From DYTO01 sp040757795 (lineage in GTDB: Archaea; Hadarchaeota; Hadarchaeia; Hadarchaeales; Hadarchaeaceae): a stretch of 9,783 nucleotides of DNA. Under the pieces are notes generated by a model. The model had not been told where the DNA came from. It ran no database searches and saw only the letters and a program-made list of their open reading frames with translations. The position numbers and the translations under genes are program-made. The stretch lies in assembly GCA_040757795.1 (NCBI GenBank), contig JBFLWG010000037.1, forward strand, positions 1-9,783, in the 5' to 3' direction. Shown here piece by piece: positions 1 through 6,252 of this stretch (positions within the stretch are counted from its first letter, which is position 1; each line of letters begins with the position of its first letter).

Positions 1-1864
1 TTTGCACCCACCTGAGTTGCTTACGCCGGGCAGCGGGGAAAATATCCAAGCGCAAACACAATCCGTGATGTTTGATTGGTCCGACGCGAGCATTGATAAC
101 GATCCATACTCACCTGTAACATACACATTCGAGCTGAACGGGCAGACCTACAGCCGGCTGACGAGTTCCAATTACACCGAGAACTTGGGTAGCGGGACAT
201 ACAAGTGGCGCGTGAAGGTGGTTGACAATCAAAACTTTGAAAGCTGCTGGTCAGAAAACAAGTCGTTCAACTTTCTCATGGTGTTTCTTGTCGATATATG
301 GACAGGAAATGTGACAACAACTGTGGCGTGGAGTAGCTTGGAATCATGGACCGGAACGCTAAGCACGACGTCACCGCCGTCTCCTCCGCCACCTTCTCCC
401 GGGCCGTCTTACTCTCCGCCGCCAGTCGATGTCATTCCCCCAACGCTTGAGGTGCTCCAGCCATCAAGCGCGACAGTTACAGAAAATATCGTTGTCATAG
501 TGAAAGCAACCGACTCCACTGGCATAGATTCCAACTCCATTTTTGTGAGCGTGGACAACATTCTAGTGACACACACTTGGGAAGGCGGAATCATAACTGC
601 AAATCTTAAGCTTGGACCTGGCAATCACCAGGCAATTGTGAAAGTGAAAGATTCTTCGAGCAACCACAACGAGGCCAGCATAAGCATTTCCCTGCAAGTT
701 GTTGCCGCTGCAGAGAATGTAGAAAAATTTGTAAAGCCCACGGAAGTCATGAAGATTCTTGTAGGAAAAATTACTACAAGCGAGAACATGTCCGTTGTTT
801 TCGGTGAGAACACTCCCTTGATGAGCATGGGACTGACAGTCGGCGAAAATGCTGGAGAAAACGGAGCGGAAAACGTCGTGGTTTCATTTCAGGTGTTTGG
901 GGCAGGTGGAAGGCAGGGCATCGCCATTGTGGACAACGTGAATGTTTACACATACGTAGAAATTTCTGTAGCCGGTTCAGAGAACTTTTCAGTTTCGGCG
1001 GAGATAAACTTCAAGGTAGCAAAAGCTTGGATAGAATCAAACGGAATTAACAAATTTGCCGTTGCAATGTATCGGATGTTTTCTGGTGAATGGGTTGAGC
1101 TGCCGACGAAAATCGAAAGCGAAGACAATTTCAATGTTTATTATTCCGCCCAGTCTCCAGGCTTTTCCAATTTCGCAATCGGTGCAAAGTCCATCATCCC
1201 GGTGTTTTGCCTGCAACTGCCGTCGACGTCCCTCACGGTGGAAAGTGGCTATTTGCAATTGACGATATCAGCAAATAATCCGTGCCAAAGCCAAATTCTG
1301 CAACACTTGGAGCTTCGGATTGGCAACTACTCCAGCAGAGTAGATGTCAGTGTTCAGCCACACGAAAACGCGTCAATCGTTGTCCAAATACTGGTGGAAG
1401 GGATCCAAGCCGGAACTTATGCAGTAGAACTTCATGACGCCGAAACTGGAGCAATGTTGGACAATGGAACGGTAACGCTCTTGGGCATGGGGGGGCAGCC
1501 GGAAGCCCCGGCAGTCCTGGCGCCGCAAGCGCTATCAACGCTGCTGCTGGTTGGAACAATTTTTGGAGCGGTTGCAAGCGTTGGAATTATTCGCCATTTT
1601 GGCAAGACGCCAAGCTGGCGAATGTTTACAAGGCTTCCGGCTAGGAGAAAAAGTCGAGCTAGGGCCCGAGCGCCAGTGGCTGAGTCCCAGGTATTGCAGA
1701 AGTACGAAGAGCTGCTCGTTCCAGTCGTCCGTGATACTTCTGAAGAAAGCCCGGTTATCCAGGAGTACTTCAACCTTCTTCTGCCGGCCGCCATGGAGAT
1801 TAGAGAAAAGGAGAAGATGAGCCACATCAAGCGAGCCGTGAAGCCGCACAAAGGGAAATTGTAG
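1..1864 (+). CDS. PGF-pre-PGF domain surface protein, 5' end outside window
   Basis: The reading frame is open from the left edge, so the true start lies upstream; about 620 residues are visible. Numbering from base 2, residues 8-92 look like an Ig/FN3-type beta domain (WSDAS, then a YKWRVKVVD strand). Residues 122-147 are a Ser/Pro-rich linker and 148-233 a second Ig-like domain. Residues about 240-395 match the archaeal PGF-pre-PGF domain, with its characteristic end AWIESNGINKFAV...YYSAQSPGFSNFAIG. A further beta-rich segment (400-495) precedes a hydrophobic helix at about 504-530. The last 90 residues are basic, then helical, and presumably cytoplasmic. At least eight N-glycosylation sequons (for example NYT 58, NVT 103, NMS 262, NFS 328, NYS 442, NAS 456, NGT 489) fit an exported glycoprotein. 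No PGF-CTERM sorting signal is present; the transmembrane helix appears to be the anchor. Ligand and function are unknown. The gene is visibly less GC-rich than EF-2. Confidence 0.85.
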   Translation, partial: LHPPELLTPGSGENIQAQTQSVMFDWSDASIDNDPYSPVTYTFELNGQTYSRLTSSNYTENLGSGTYKWRVKVVDNQNFESCWSENKSFNFLMVFLVDIWTGNVTTTVAWSSLESWTGTLSTTSPPSPPPPSPGPSYSPPPVDVIPPTLEVLQPSSATVTENIVVIVKATDSTGIDSNSIFVSVDNILVTHTWEGGIITANLKLGPGNHQAIVKVKDSSSNHNEASISISLQVVAAAENVEKFVKPTEVMKILVGKITTSENMSVVFGENTPLMSMGLTVGENAGENGAENVVVSFQVFGAGGRQGIAIVDNVNVYTYVEISVAGSENFSVSAEINFKVAKAWIESNGINKFAVAMYRMFSGEWVELPTKIESEDNFNVYYSAQSPGFSNFAIGAKSIIPVFCLQLPSTSLTVESGYLQLTISANNPCQSQILQHLELRIGNYSSRVDVSVQPHENASIVVQILVEGIQAGTYAVELHDAETGAMLDNGTVTLLGMGGQPEAPAVLAPQALSTLLLVGTIFGAVASVGIIRHFGKTPSWRMFTRLPARRKSRARARAPVAESQVLQKYEELLVPVVRDTSEESPVIQEYFNLLLPAAMEIREKEKMSHIKRAVKPHKGKL

Positions 1865-1875
1865 TAGCTGGAAAA

Positions 1876-1886
1876 CTATTTTTTGA
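1876..1886 (+). terminator. Possible T-tract terminator after the surface protein gene
   Basis: A run of six T (1879-1884) lies 15 bases after the surface-protein stop, in the 45-bp gap to the convergent toxin gene. Archaeal terminators are often just short T tracts. There is no clear hairpin, so support is weak. Confidence 0.3.
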
Positions 1887-1909
1887 ACAAACAGTTTGGT
1901 CCCGATTGT

Positions 1910-2209
1910 CTATTTGAACCATGCTGCGTCGATATAAACCATTTTTTCTTGTCTGCTGACCCTGTACCCGAAGCGGTGGCGGCCGACCCGCAGGCGGTAG
2001 TCAAACTCTGGTCCTTTCCAGGGGGATATGTCCGCACCCGGCCTAGCCTCGAACGGGTTTTTCGCTAGTTCCCGGAGGCCGCTCAAACAGCGCCCAGCGT
2101 CCCTGTTGGCATCTTTTCCAAGTTTCAGAAGGTATCTGGATACTCCTGGGTGGAGCTGTACTTCATAGCCCAAGTCTCTCAGCGACTTCTTCGAGTGGGA
2201 TGTATTCAT
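1910..2209 (-). CDS. RelE/ParE-type toxin of a type II toxin-antitoxin pair
   Basis: The 99-residue product has the small RelE/ParE fold signature. An N-terminal strand (YEVQLHPGV, residues 15-23) leads into a basic helix (SRYLLKLGKDANR), then the C-terminal sheet YRLRVGRHRFGYRV (71-84) and VYIDAAWFK. RelE toxins cleave mRNA in the ribosome; ParE relatives poison gyrase. The basic Arg-rich sheet favours the RelE side, but the two cannot be separated here. The ATG at 2209 overlaps the antitoxin gene by 47 bp. Homology begins only around residue 14, and a TTG at 2173 would give an 87-residue protein, a normal RelE length, with an 11-bp overlap. That start is a serious alternative. The pair probably forms one transcript with translational coupling. 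Confidence 0.75.
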   Translation of the reverse strand: MNTSHSKKSLRDLGYEVQLHPGVSRYLLKLGKDANRDAGRCLSGLRELAKNPFEARPGADISPWKGPEFDYRLRVGRHRFGYRVSRQEKMVYIDAAWFK

Positions 2210-2375
2210 TTTTTCTCATCTCTTTCAGTTCACGGAGAGTCGGTGGCTTCCTGGGCAGGGTTTCCTCAAGCAGGCGGTTGATAAGCTCGTCGTAGCTCTC
2301 GTTTTTGATGCGGTACCTCTTTAGCCGGAACTTGGTCTCGGGCTTTATGGCGATGGTGGTTCTTACGGATTTCAT
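2163..2375 (-). CDS. Small antitoxin paired with the RelE-type toxin
   Basis: The 70-residue protein begins KSVRTTIAIKPETKFRLKRYR, a ribbon-helix-helix-like DNA-binding segment (about residues 3-36: short strand, then a helix ending in YDELINRLLEE). This arrangement is typical of archaeal VapB/RelB-like antitoxins. The rest (37-70: PPTLRELKEMRKNEYIPLEEVAERLGL) is charged and helical, as expected for a toxin-wrapping tail. It ends inside the toxin gene, so the order is antitoxin first, toxin second. The expected role is to neutralise the toxin and repress its own promoter, which lies immediately upstream and contains symmetric TTATAA elements. The function is inferred from family resemblance and gene pairing. 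Confidence 0.75.
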   Translation of the reverse strand: MKSVRTTIAIKPETKFRLKRYRIKNESYDELINRLLEETLPRKPPTLRELKEMRKNEYIPLEEVAERLGL

Positions 2376-2383
2376 GCTGTCAC

Positions 2384-2414
2384 AGTTATAACTTATGTAT
2401 ATACTATTTATAAC
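2384..2414 (-). promoter_or_regulatory. Toxin-antitoxin promoter with palindromic putative operator
   Basis: Reading towards the antitoxin, a TATA-like GTTATAAATA lies about 30-39 bp before the ATG at 2375. TTATAAC occurs twice on the + strand (2386-2392 and 2408-2414), 22 bp or about two helical turns apart. The proximal copy sits in the perfect palindrome AGTTATAACT (2384-2393). This suits a dimeric ribbon-helix-helix repressor overlapping the TATA/initiation region. The promoter call is moderate; the operator role is inference. Confidence 0.45.
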
Positions 2415-2477
2415 ACTTTGGTTTCCAATTTCCGTGCAGTAAAAAGCAGAGGCAAGGCCGCCGGGTCAGCAACCATT

Positions 2478-4667
2478 TTACTTCTCCATGTACTCTTCAG
2501 GCCGAGGCGGTTCAGGGCTCAGCCCCTTCCTCTTCCTAGTCTCCCTGACCACCTGCTCCTGGAGCTCCCTCGGCAGCCTCTCGAACTTCTCGAACTGCGT
2601 CCCCCAAATGGCCCGCCCCTCCGTCTCCGACCTGAGCTCGGCCGCAAGCCCGAATGAGTTCGCCACCGGCATGAGTGCATTGAGTATGACGATGTCCTCG
2701 TCCGCCTCCATGTTCACTATCTTTCCCCGCCTCCCCTGGATGACCTTGGTCGCCCCGCCCATGAACTCCTGCGGCACCCTGACCTCCAGCTTGAGTATGG
2801 GCTCGAGCACTATCGGCTCCCCAAGGAGGAAGGCAGCCTGTATGGGCCGCCTCACGGCCGGGGTGATCTGCGCCGGCCCCCTGTGGACTGAGTCCTCGTG
2901 GAGGGTTGCGTCGTCGATCAGCACCTTCAGCCCCCTGGACGGCTCCCTCATGAGCGGCCCCTCGTCCACGACGTTCTGGAAGGCCTCTATGACATAGTCC
3001 TCGATCTCCCTCATGAACTGAACTCCTTTGGTCCCGTCCACCAGCATGTTCGGCCCGATGATAGTGACGACGTTCTTGGCCGCGTGCGTCTCCCACCCGT
3101 ACTTCCTCAGTATCTCCGCCCTCTCCTTCCTCTCCTGCTTGTCTGTGATCTCCTTGTTCTCTATCGCCTGCGCCACATCCGGTTCGAGAGGCTCGACAAT
3201 GATCATGAACCGGTTGTGCTTGTTCGGCGACTTTCCCTCGACAGGCCCCGCCCTCTGGGACATCGTCTCCCTGTAAACAACCAACGGCGGGGACTTCTTC
3301 ACCTCGAGCCCGGCCTCCTTCAGCTTGTACTCCACAATCTCGAGATGCACCTCCCCCATCCCTGAGACAAGGTACTCGCCCGTCTCCTCGTTTATCTTTA
3401 CCCGGATGTTCGGGTCCTCTCTCGCAACCTTCTTTAGCTTGTCTATGAGCTTCGGCAGGTCCTGGAAGTTCTTCGGCTCCACCGCCACCGTGACCACCGG
3501 CTCGCTTATGTAGTGCAACTCTTCAAAGCCCCTTGCATCGACGCCGACTTCCATGATTGTTTCACCGACCTGGGCCTCCTTCATGCCCACTATCGCCCCG
3601 ATGTTTCCGGCAGGCACCTTGTCTATAGGAACCCTGTCAGGCCCCATGTAGACGCCGACATTCTGGATTCTGGACTCCTGCTTTGCATTTACCAGCCTTA
3701 CGGCCTTGCCCTTCTCCAAAGTTCCGGAGAAAACCCTGCCGGTGGAAATCACTCCCGCCTGCTCGTCGACTATTATGTCAGTGACAACCATGCAGACCTT
3801 CCCGTTTTGGTCGGCTTCAATCATGCTTTTGCCCAGCCCGCTGTTCAAGTCGCCCTTCCACAGTACTGGGATTCTCTCTTTCTGCGCATCTTTCGGGTTC
3901 GGCAGGTGGCGTATGGCCATATCCAAAATCACTTCGTACACCGGGCTCTTCTTGGCCAGCTCAGCAACGTTGCTGGTCTGGTAGGCCGTTATAATGTCTT
4001 TGAATGTGATGTTCTTCTTTTTCATCTGCGGGATCGAGAGCGCCCACTTCTCCTTCGCGGAGCCGAACGCCACCGAGCCGTTCTCCACGTTCACCTGCCA
4101 CTTCTCGGCGACGTCCTTGGGGGCGAACCTCCTGATGAGCTGGTTGAACTTTGTGATGAGCTTGATGAACTTGGCCTGCATCCCCTCGGTGGTCAGCTTC
4201 AACTCGTCTATCAGGCGGTCGACCTTGTTTATGTAAAGGACAGGCTTGGTCCTCTCCTGGAGCGCCTGCCTGGCAACTGTTTCCGTTTGCGGCATCACGC
4301 CCTCCACCGCGTCCACAACAACGACCGCGCCGTCTATCGCCCTCAGGGCCCTCGTGACGTCGCCAGTGAAGTCAACGTGGCCCGGGGTGTCCAGCAGGTT
4401 GACGAGATACTCCGTCCCCTCGTAGTTGTGGTAGAGGCTGACGGCGGAAGTCTGTATGGTTATCCCGCGTTGCTGCTCCAATGGATGAAAGTCAGTGAAA
4501 AGCTGCTCGCCAGCAAGCTCTTGGCTTATTATTCCCGCAGCGGCAACAAGAGAGTCAGTGAGCGTGGTCTTTCCGTGGTCTACGTGGGCGACTATCCCTA
4601 TGTTCCGGATTCTATTCTGGTCCCACATTATTTTTTGGATTTCATCCAGATGCTTGTACCGTCGCAT
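2478..4667 (-). CDS. fusA: Translation elongation factor 2 (aEF-2)
   Basis: This is a full-length 729-residue archaeal EF-2, the GTPase that drives ribosomal translocation. The G domain shows G1 AHVDHGKT (27-34), switch I QQRGIT (65-70), G3 DTPGH (93-97) and G4 NKVD (147-150). It is followed by an archaeal-type insertion (about 195-240), domain II (VGVYMGPDRVP region), and domains III-V ending in the GRRGKIVNMEADED and NSFGLAAELRSETEGRA segments. The expected diphthamide histidine is present as H595 in EDSVHRGPAQ. The start at 4667 gives the usual N-terminal extension before RNIGIVAHVDHG. No good Shine-Dalgarno is present, but a TATA-like TTTAAA lies 30-35 bp upstream, implying a very short leader. 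DUF1512 lies upstream on the same strand, 37 bp away, so read-through is also possible. Archaeal annotations use either fusA or fus for this gene. Confidence 0.97.
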   Translation of the reverse strand: MRRYKHLDEIQKIMWDQNRIRNIGIVAHVDHGKTTLTDSLVAAAGIISQELAGEQLFTDFHPLEQQRGITIQTSAVSLYHNYEGTEYLVNLLDTPGHVDFTGDVTRALRAIDGAVVVVDAVEGVMPQTETVARQALQERTKPVLYINKVDRLIDELKLTTEGMQAKFIKLITKFNQLIRRFAPKDVAEKWQVNVENGSVAFGSAKEKWALSIPQMKKKNITFKDIITAYQTSNVAELAKKSPVYEVILDMAIRHLPNPKDAQKERIPVLWKGDLNSGLGKSMIEADQNGKVCMVVTDIIVDEQAGVISTGRVFSGTLEKGKAVRLVNAKQESRIQNVGVYMGPDRVPIDKVPAGNIGAIVGMKEAQVGETIMEVGVDARGFEELHYISEPVVTVAVEPKNFQDLPKLIDKLKKVAREDPNIRVKINEETGEYLVSGMGEVHLEIVEYKLKEAGLEVKKSPPLVVYRETMSQRAGPVEGKSPNKHNRFMIIVEPLEPDVAQAIENKEITDKQERKERAEILRKYGWETHAAKNVVTIIGPNMLVDGTKGVQFMREIEDYVIEAFQNVVDEGPLMREPSRGLKVLIDDATLHEDSVHRGPAQITPAVRRPIQAAFLLGEPIVLEPILKLEVRVPQEFMGGATKVIQGRRGKIVNMEADEDIVILNALMPVANSFGLAAELRSETEGRAIWGTQFEKFERLPRELQEQVVRETRKRKGLSPEPPRPEEYMEK

Positions 4668-4696
4668 GATTATCCCCAGAAATTAATCTTCCCACA

Positions 4697-4702
4697 TTTA
4701 AA
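4697..4702 (-). promoter_or_regulatory. TATA-like box for EF-2
   Basis: TTTAAA lies in the 37-bp gap between DUF1512 and EF-2. With the usual 25-27 bp archaeal spacing, transcription would start about 5-7 nt before the EF-2 ATG. It is based on spacing and base composition only. Confidence 0.45.
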
Positions 4703-4704
4703 GG

Positions 4705-5880
4705 TCAGCGAAGGGGCAGGGTCATGGACTCCAGCTCGTCCTTCCCCTTCTCCGGGGCAGCCGGGTACTCCTTAGGGACATCGCTGGGCTTTTGCCCTAT
4801 CCCTATCGTGTTCCCTATCCCCGCGACTATCACGGTGTCCCCTGCCTTCGTGCGCTCCCGGATGGCAGCCTTCACCTTTTCGGCCGCGGCTTCCGCCCCG
4901 CTGGCCAGCCTCCTGTGCATGGGCTTGATGGCCTCCGTGAAAGACTCCTTCACGATGATCGCATCCACAGGTATCTTCTTCCTCGTCGCGACTTCCTCTA
5001 TCTTGTACTTCTCGGTGGGCGGGCCCCCGATGGCCGCGCCGACCCCCTCAACCACCTGGCCGCTGATCTCTCCTTCGAGCTTCCCGGCCGCGTCTATCAT
5101 GATTATCCTGTTGACCTTCCGCCTGTTGGCCAGCCACTTTATGAGTTCCCCGGGCTTCCCGACCCTCCCGCCGGGCCCCTTTGCCTTGACCAGAAGCACC
5201 TTTCTCCCTTCGATGTTGGTCTCGGCGTAGACAGTCTCTTCGACGGGCTCCTTCCATTTTGCATCCTTGGCAAGGAGAGTGGCGGTCAGAGCCCCGACGC
5301 CGTCTCCTATCGCCTTCCCCGCGGCGAATGCTTTCGTGGCCTCGGCGAACCCCTTGGCGAACTCCTTCAGGAAGGGCAGGTTGAGCTGGATGAGCATGAC
5401 GAGCTGGATGTTTTTCGTCTTCTCGGCGATTATCATGAAGTGGCGGCTCAGCCTGTAGAGGATATAGTTCGCCATGGCTCCCTCCATGACCATCTCGAGG
5501 TTGGAGGCGGCCTCCGAGTCGGCTTTCGGGGCGAGCCTCTTCACGACGTCCTCGAACCTTTTCTTTCTCACGTCGAGGATGTGCTCCAGCCTGCCCAGCA
5601 CCCCGATGGGATCCTCGCTAACTGGTTCTATGGCGAAGAACTCAAGGAAGTTGTCAAGCTCCCTCTCGACGTCCCTCTTCGTCTTTCCGTGCTTCGCGAG
5701 GGACTTGAGGGCAATTTTCCGGCTTTCTCTTGCATAGTTCTCCAGCTGCATGACGGCCTTCTTCAGCTGCCCTATCCCTGCCCTGGCCTGCAGCCCCAGA
5801 AGCTGCGGGGCGAACAGGGTGTAGATCATGCTGAACACAAACAGCATTACTAGCGTGAACACGATGTCTATTTCCGCCAT
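4705..5880 (-). CDS. DUF1512 family protein with N-terminal membrane anchor
   Basis: The 391-residue protein resembles the archaeal DUF1512 family (typically about 370 residues, function unknown). A single hydrophobic helix at about 5-27 (IVFTLVMLFVFSMIYTLFA) should anchor it to the membrane. It is followed by a long charged helical region (35-160) with coiled-coil character and a second hydrophobic stretch (157-170). The C-terminal half (about 220-365) looks globular and carries Gly-rich segments GPGGRVGKPGE (235-245), GVGAAIGGPP (279-288) and VAGIGNTIGIGQ (352-363), of the kind that could bind a nucleotide or form tight turns. No catalytic motif is recognised. It is encoded directly before EF-2 on the same strand, which hints at, but does not show, a link to translation or membrane-associated protein synthesis. 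A TATA-like element lies 30-35 bp before the ATG. Confidence 0.75.
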   Translation of the reverse strand: MAEIDIVFTLVMLFVFSMIYTLFAPQLLGLQARAGIGQLKKAVMQLENYARESRKIALKSLAKHGKTKRDVERELDNFLEFFAIEPVSEDPIGVLGRLEHILDVRKKRFEDVVKRLAPKADSEAASNLEMVMEGAMANYILYRLSRHFMIIAEKTKNIQLVMLIQLNLPFLKEFAKGFAEATKAFAAGKAIGDGVGALTATLLAKDAKWKEPVEETVYAETNIEGRKVLLVKAKGPGGRVGKPGELIKWLANRRKVNRIIMIDAAGKLEGEISGQVVEGVGAAIGGPPTEKYKIEEVATRKKIPVDAIIVKESFTEAIKPMHRRLASGAEAAAEKVKAAIRERTKAGDTVIVAGIGNTIGIGQKPSDVPKEYPAAPEKGKDELESMTLPLR

Positions 5881-5909
5881 TTTCTCAACTCAACTGGGCC
5901 GTGCCCGGC

Positions 5910-5915
5910 ATATAA
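5910..5915 (-). promoter_or_regulatory. TATA-like box for DUF1512
   Basis: On the minus strand, TTATAT within ACTTATATGCC lies 30-35 bp before the ATG at 5880. No Shine-Dalgarno is seen in the short predicted leader. It shares the 81-bp divergent spacer with the tRNA promoter. Confidence 0.5.
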
Positions 5916-5931
5916 GTTATCCTCGCAAGGG

Positions 5932-5936
5932 TTAAA
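5932..5936 (+). promoter_or_regulatory. TATA-like box for tRNA-Leu
   Basis: TTAAA lies 26-30 bp upstream of the first tRNA base, the normal archaeal TATA-to-start distance for a tRNA gene. It is divergent from the DUF1512 promoter. Confidence 0.4.
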
Positions 5937-5996
5937 GCCAAGCCGCAAAAGAAGTTAATTGGCGGGGGTAGCCAAGCTAGGTCTACGGCGCAGGAT

Positions 5997-6020
5997 ATGG
6001 CATATTAATTGCCACCTGAA
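5997..6020 (+). other. tRNA intron 1, non-canonical position 32/33, 24 nt
   Basis: The splice-site fold is a 4-bp helix CAGG (5991-5994)/CCTG (6015-6018), flanked by a 3-nt bulge ATA (5995-5997) and a 3-nt bulge AAT (6019-6021). The inner hairpin TGGCA/TGCCA (5998-6002/6010-6014) has a 7-nt loop. Cutting each bulge between its second and third base, as archaeal splicing endonuclease does, removes exactly 5997-6020. The outer helix is weak (only G5990-C6022), so this is a relaxed motif. Confidence 0.7.
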
Positions 6021-6025
6021 TCAGA

Positions 6026-6051
6026 AAGAAAGGCTAAACCTTTCTGGGAAT
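6026..6051 (+). other. tRNA intron 2, canonical position 37/38, 26 nt
   Basis: The outer helix is the anticodon stem CAGGA/TCCTG. After intron 1 is removed, loop bases TTCA pair with TGGG (6045-6048, with G-U pairs), and the intron folds as hairpin AGAAAGG/CCTTTCT (6027-6033/6039-6045) with loop CTAAA. T6045 can pair in either helix but not both. The bulges are 3-4 nt depending on register, so the exact fold is less clean than for intron 1, but the position and length are fixed by the mature anticodon loop. Confidence 0.7.
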
Positions 6052-6119
6052 GTCCTGTCCCTCAGGGGTTCGAGGGTTCAAATCCCTTCCCCCGCACCTA
6101 TGTGATTCTTAAGCCTATC

Positions 6120-6240
6120 GTTTCGGCGACGTTGGGCTGCGCACGCATGCACCTATTCGCGGTCAAAGCCGCACGATGGTTTTGCGCTTGATGGCCCTCA
6201 GTCACCACATCGCGGTCTGAGCCGCAGCGGGGGAATCGGG
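6120..6240 (-). ncRNA. Candidate bridge/seek RNA of the IS110 element
   Basis: IS110-family recombinases are known to use an RNA encoded in the element's non-coding end, with two loops that pair with donor and target DNA. This stretch is the element's only sizeable non-coding DNA. It contains two near-identical stem-loops: GCGG/CCGC at 6159-6172 (loop TCAAAG) and at 6212-6225 (loop TCTGAG). They are joined by a further possible stem (CGAT..GGT with ACCATCG, read on the minus strand). Location 3' of the recombinase gene is as reported for the IS1111 branch. Boundaries, strand and function are inferred; no promoter is identified. Confidence 0.4.
6150..6226. repeat. Imperfect 24-nt direct repeat containing hairpins
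   Basis: Copies at 6150-6173 and 6203-6226 are identical at 19 of 24 positions and 53 bp apart. Both read CACC, four mostly differing bases, CGCGGTC, two differing bases, then AGCCGCA. Each copy folds into a 4-bp GC stem with a 6-nt loop, and the differences fall mainly in the loop and the spacer. Confidence 0.8.
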
Positions 6241-6252
6241 GTGCCCTTGCCC

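Larger units (their letters stand above)
5962..6096 (+). tRNA. tRNA-Leu(CAG) containing two introns
   Basis: The acceptor stem GCGGGGG (5962-5968) pairs with CCCCCGC (6089-6095), with discriminator A at 6096. The D stem is GCC/GGC (5971-5973, 5987-5989) with the loop GG. The anticodon stem CAGGA (5991-5995) pairs with TCCTG (6053-6057). A class II variable arm (6058-6071, CCC/GGG stem) of the leucine type and a T arm GAGGG/CCCTT with loop TTCAAAT follow. Between the anticodon-stem strands lie 57 nt instead of 7. Removing 5997-6020 and 6026-6051 leaves the loop TTCAGAG: U33, anticodon CAG, A37. No single-intron solution gives U33, so two introns are required. The element decodes CUG. The full CCA is not encoded (CCT follows). 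Splice positions are inferred from base pairing. Confidence 0.85.

Noticed and set aside
1432..1851. Open frame of 139 codons on the minus strand
   Set aside because: It is antisense to the membrane helix and tail of the surface protein, with no recognisable domain and no promoter.
2441..2477. Terminator for EF-2
   Set aside because: There is only a five-T run on the minus strand with no convincing hairpin, too weak to list as a feature.
3513..4775. Long open frame of 420 codons on the + strand
   Set aside because: It lies entirely antisense to EF-2 and the gap upstream, its protein has no domain signature, and its openness follows from the strong codon bias of EF-2.
4792..5853. Open frame of 353 codons on the + strand
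   Set aside because: It is an antisense shadow of DUF1512, rich in Pro/Leu/Gly/Asp as expected from complementing GC-biased codons.
6016..6024. Reading the tRNA anticodon as GAA (Phe) from CTGAATCAG
   Set aside because: The variable arm is class II leucine type, and the GAA falls across the intron-1 3' splice bulge. Only the two-intron solution gives U33 and a leucine anticodon.
6027..6045. TAA in the loop of the AGAAAGG/CCTTTCT hairpin as the real anticodon
   Set aside because: It would require C33 and an anticodon stem not contiguous with the D and variable arms. It is better explained as the intron-2 hairpin.
6097..6099. Encoded CCA tail of the tRNA
   Set aside because: The bases after the discriminator are CCT, so CCA is not encoded; the CC is probably coincidental or part of the insertion target.
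6009..6191. 60-codon frame on the + strand
   Set aside because: It runs through the tRNA introns, T arm and the structured IS end, so it is not a plausible gene.
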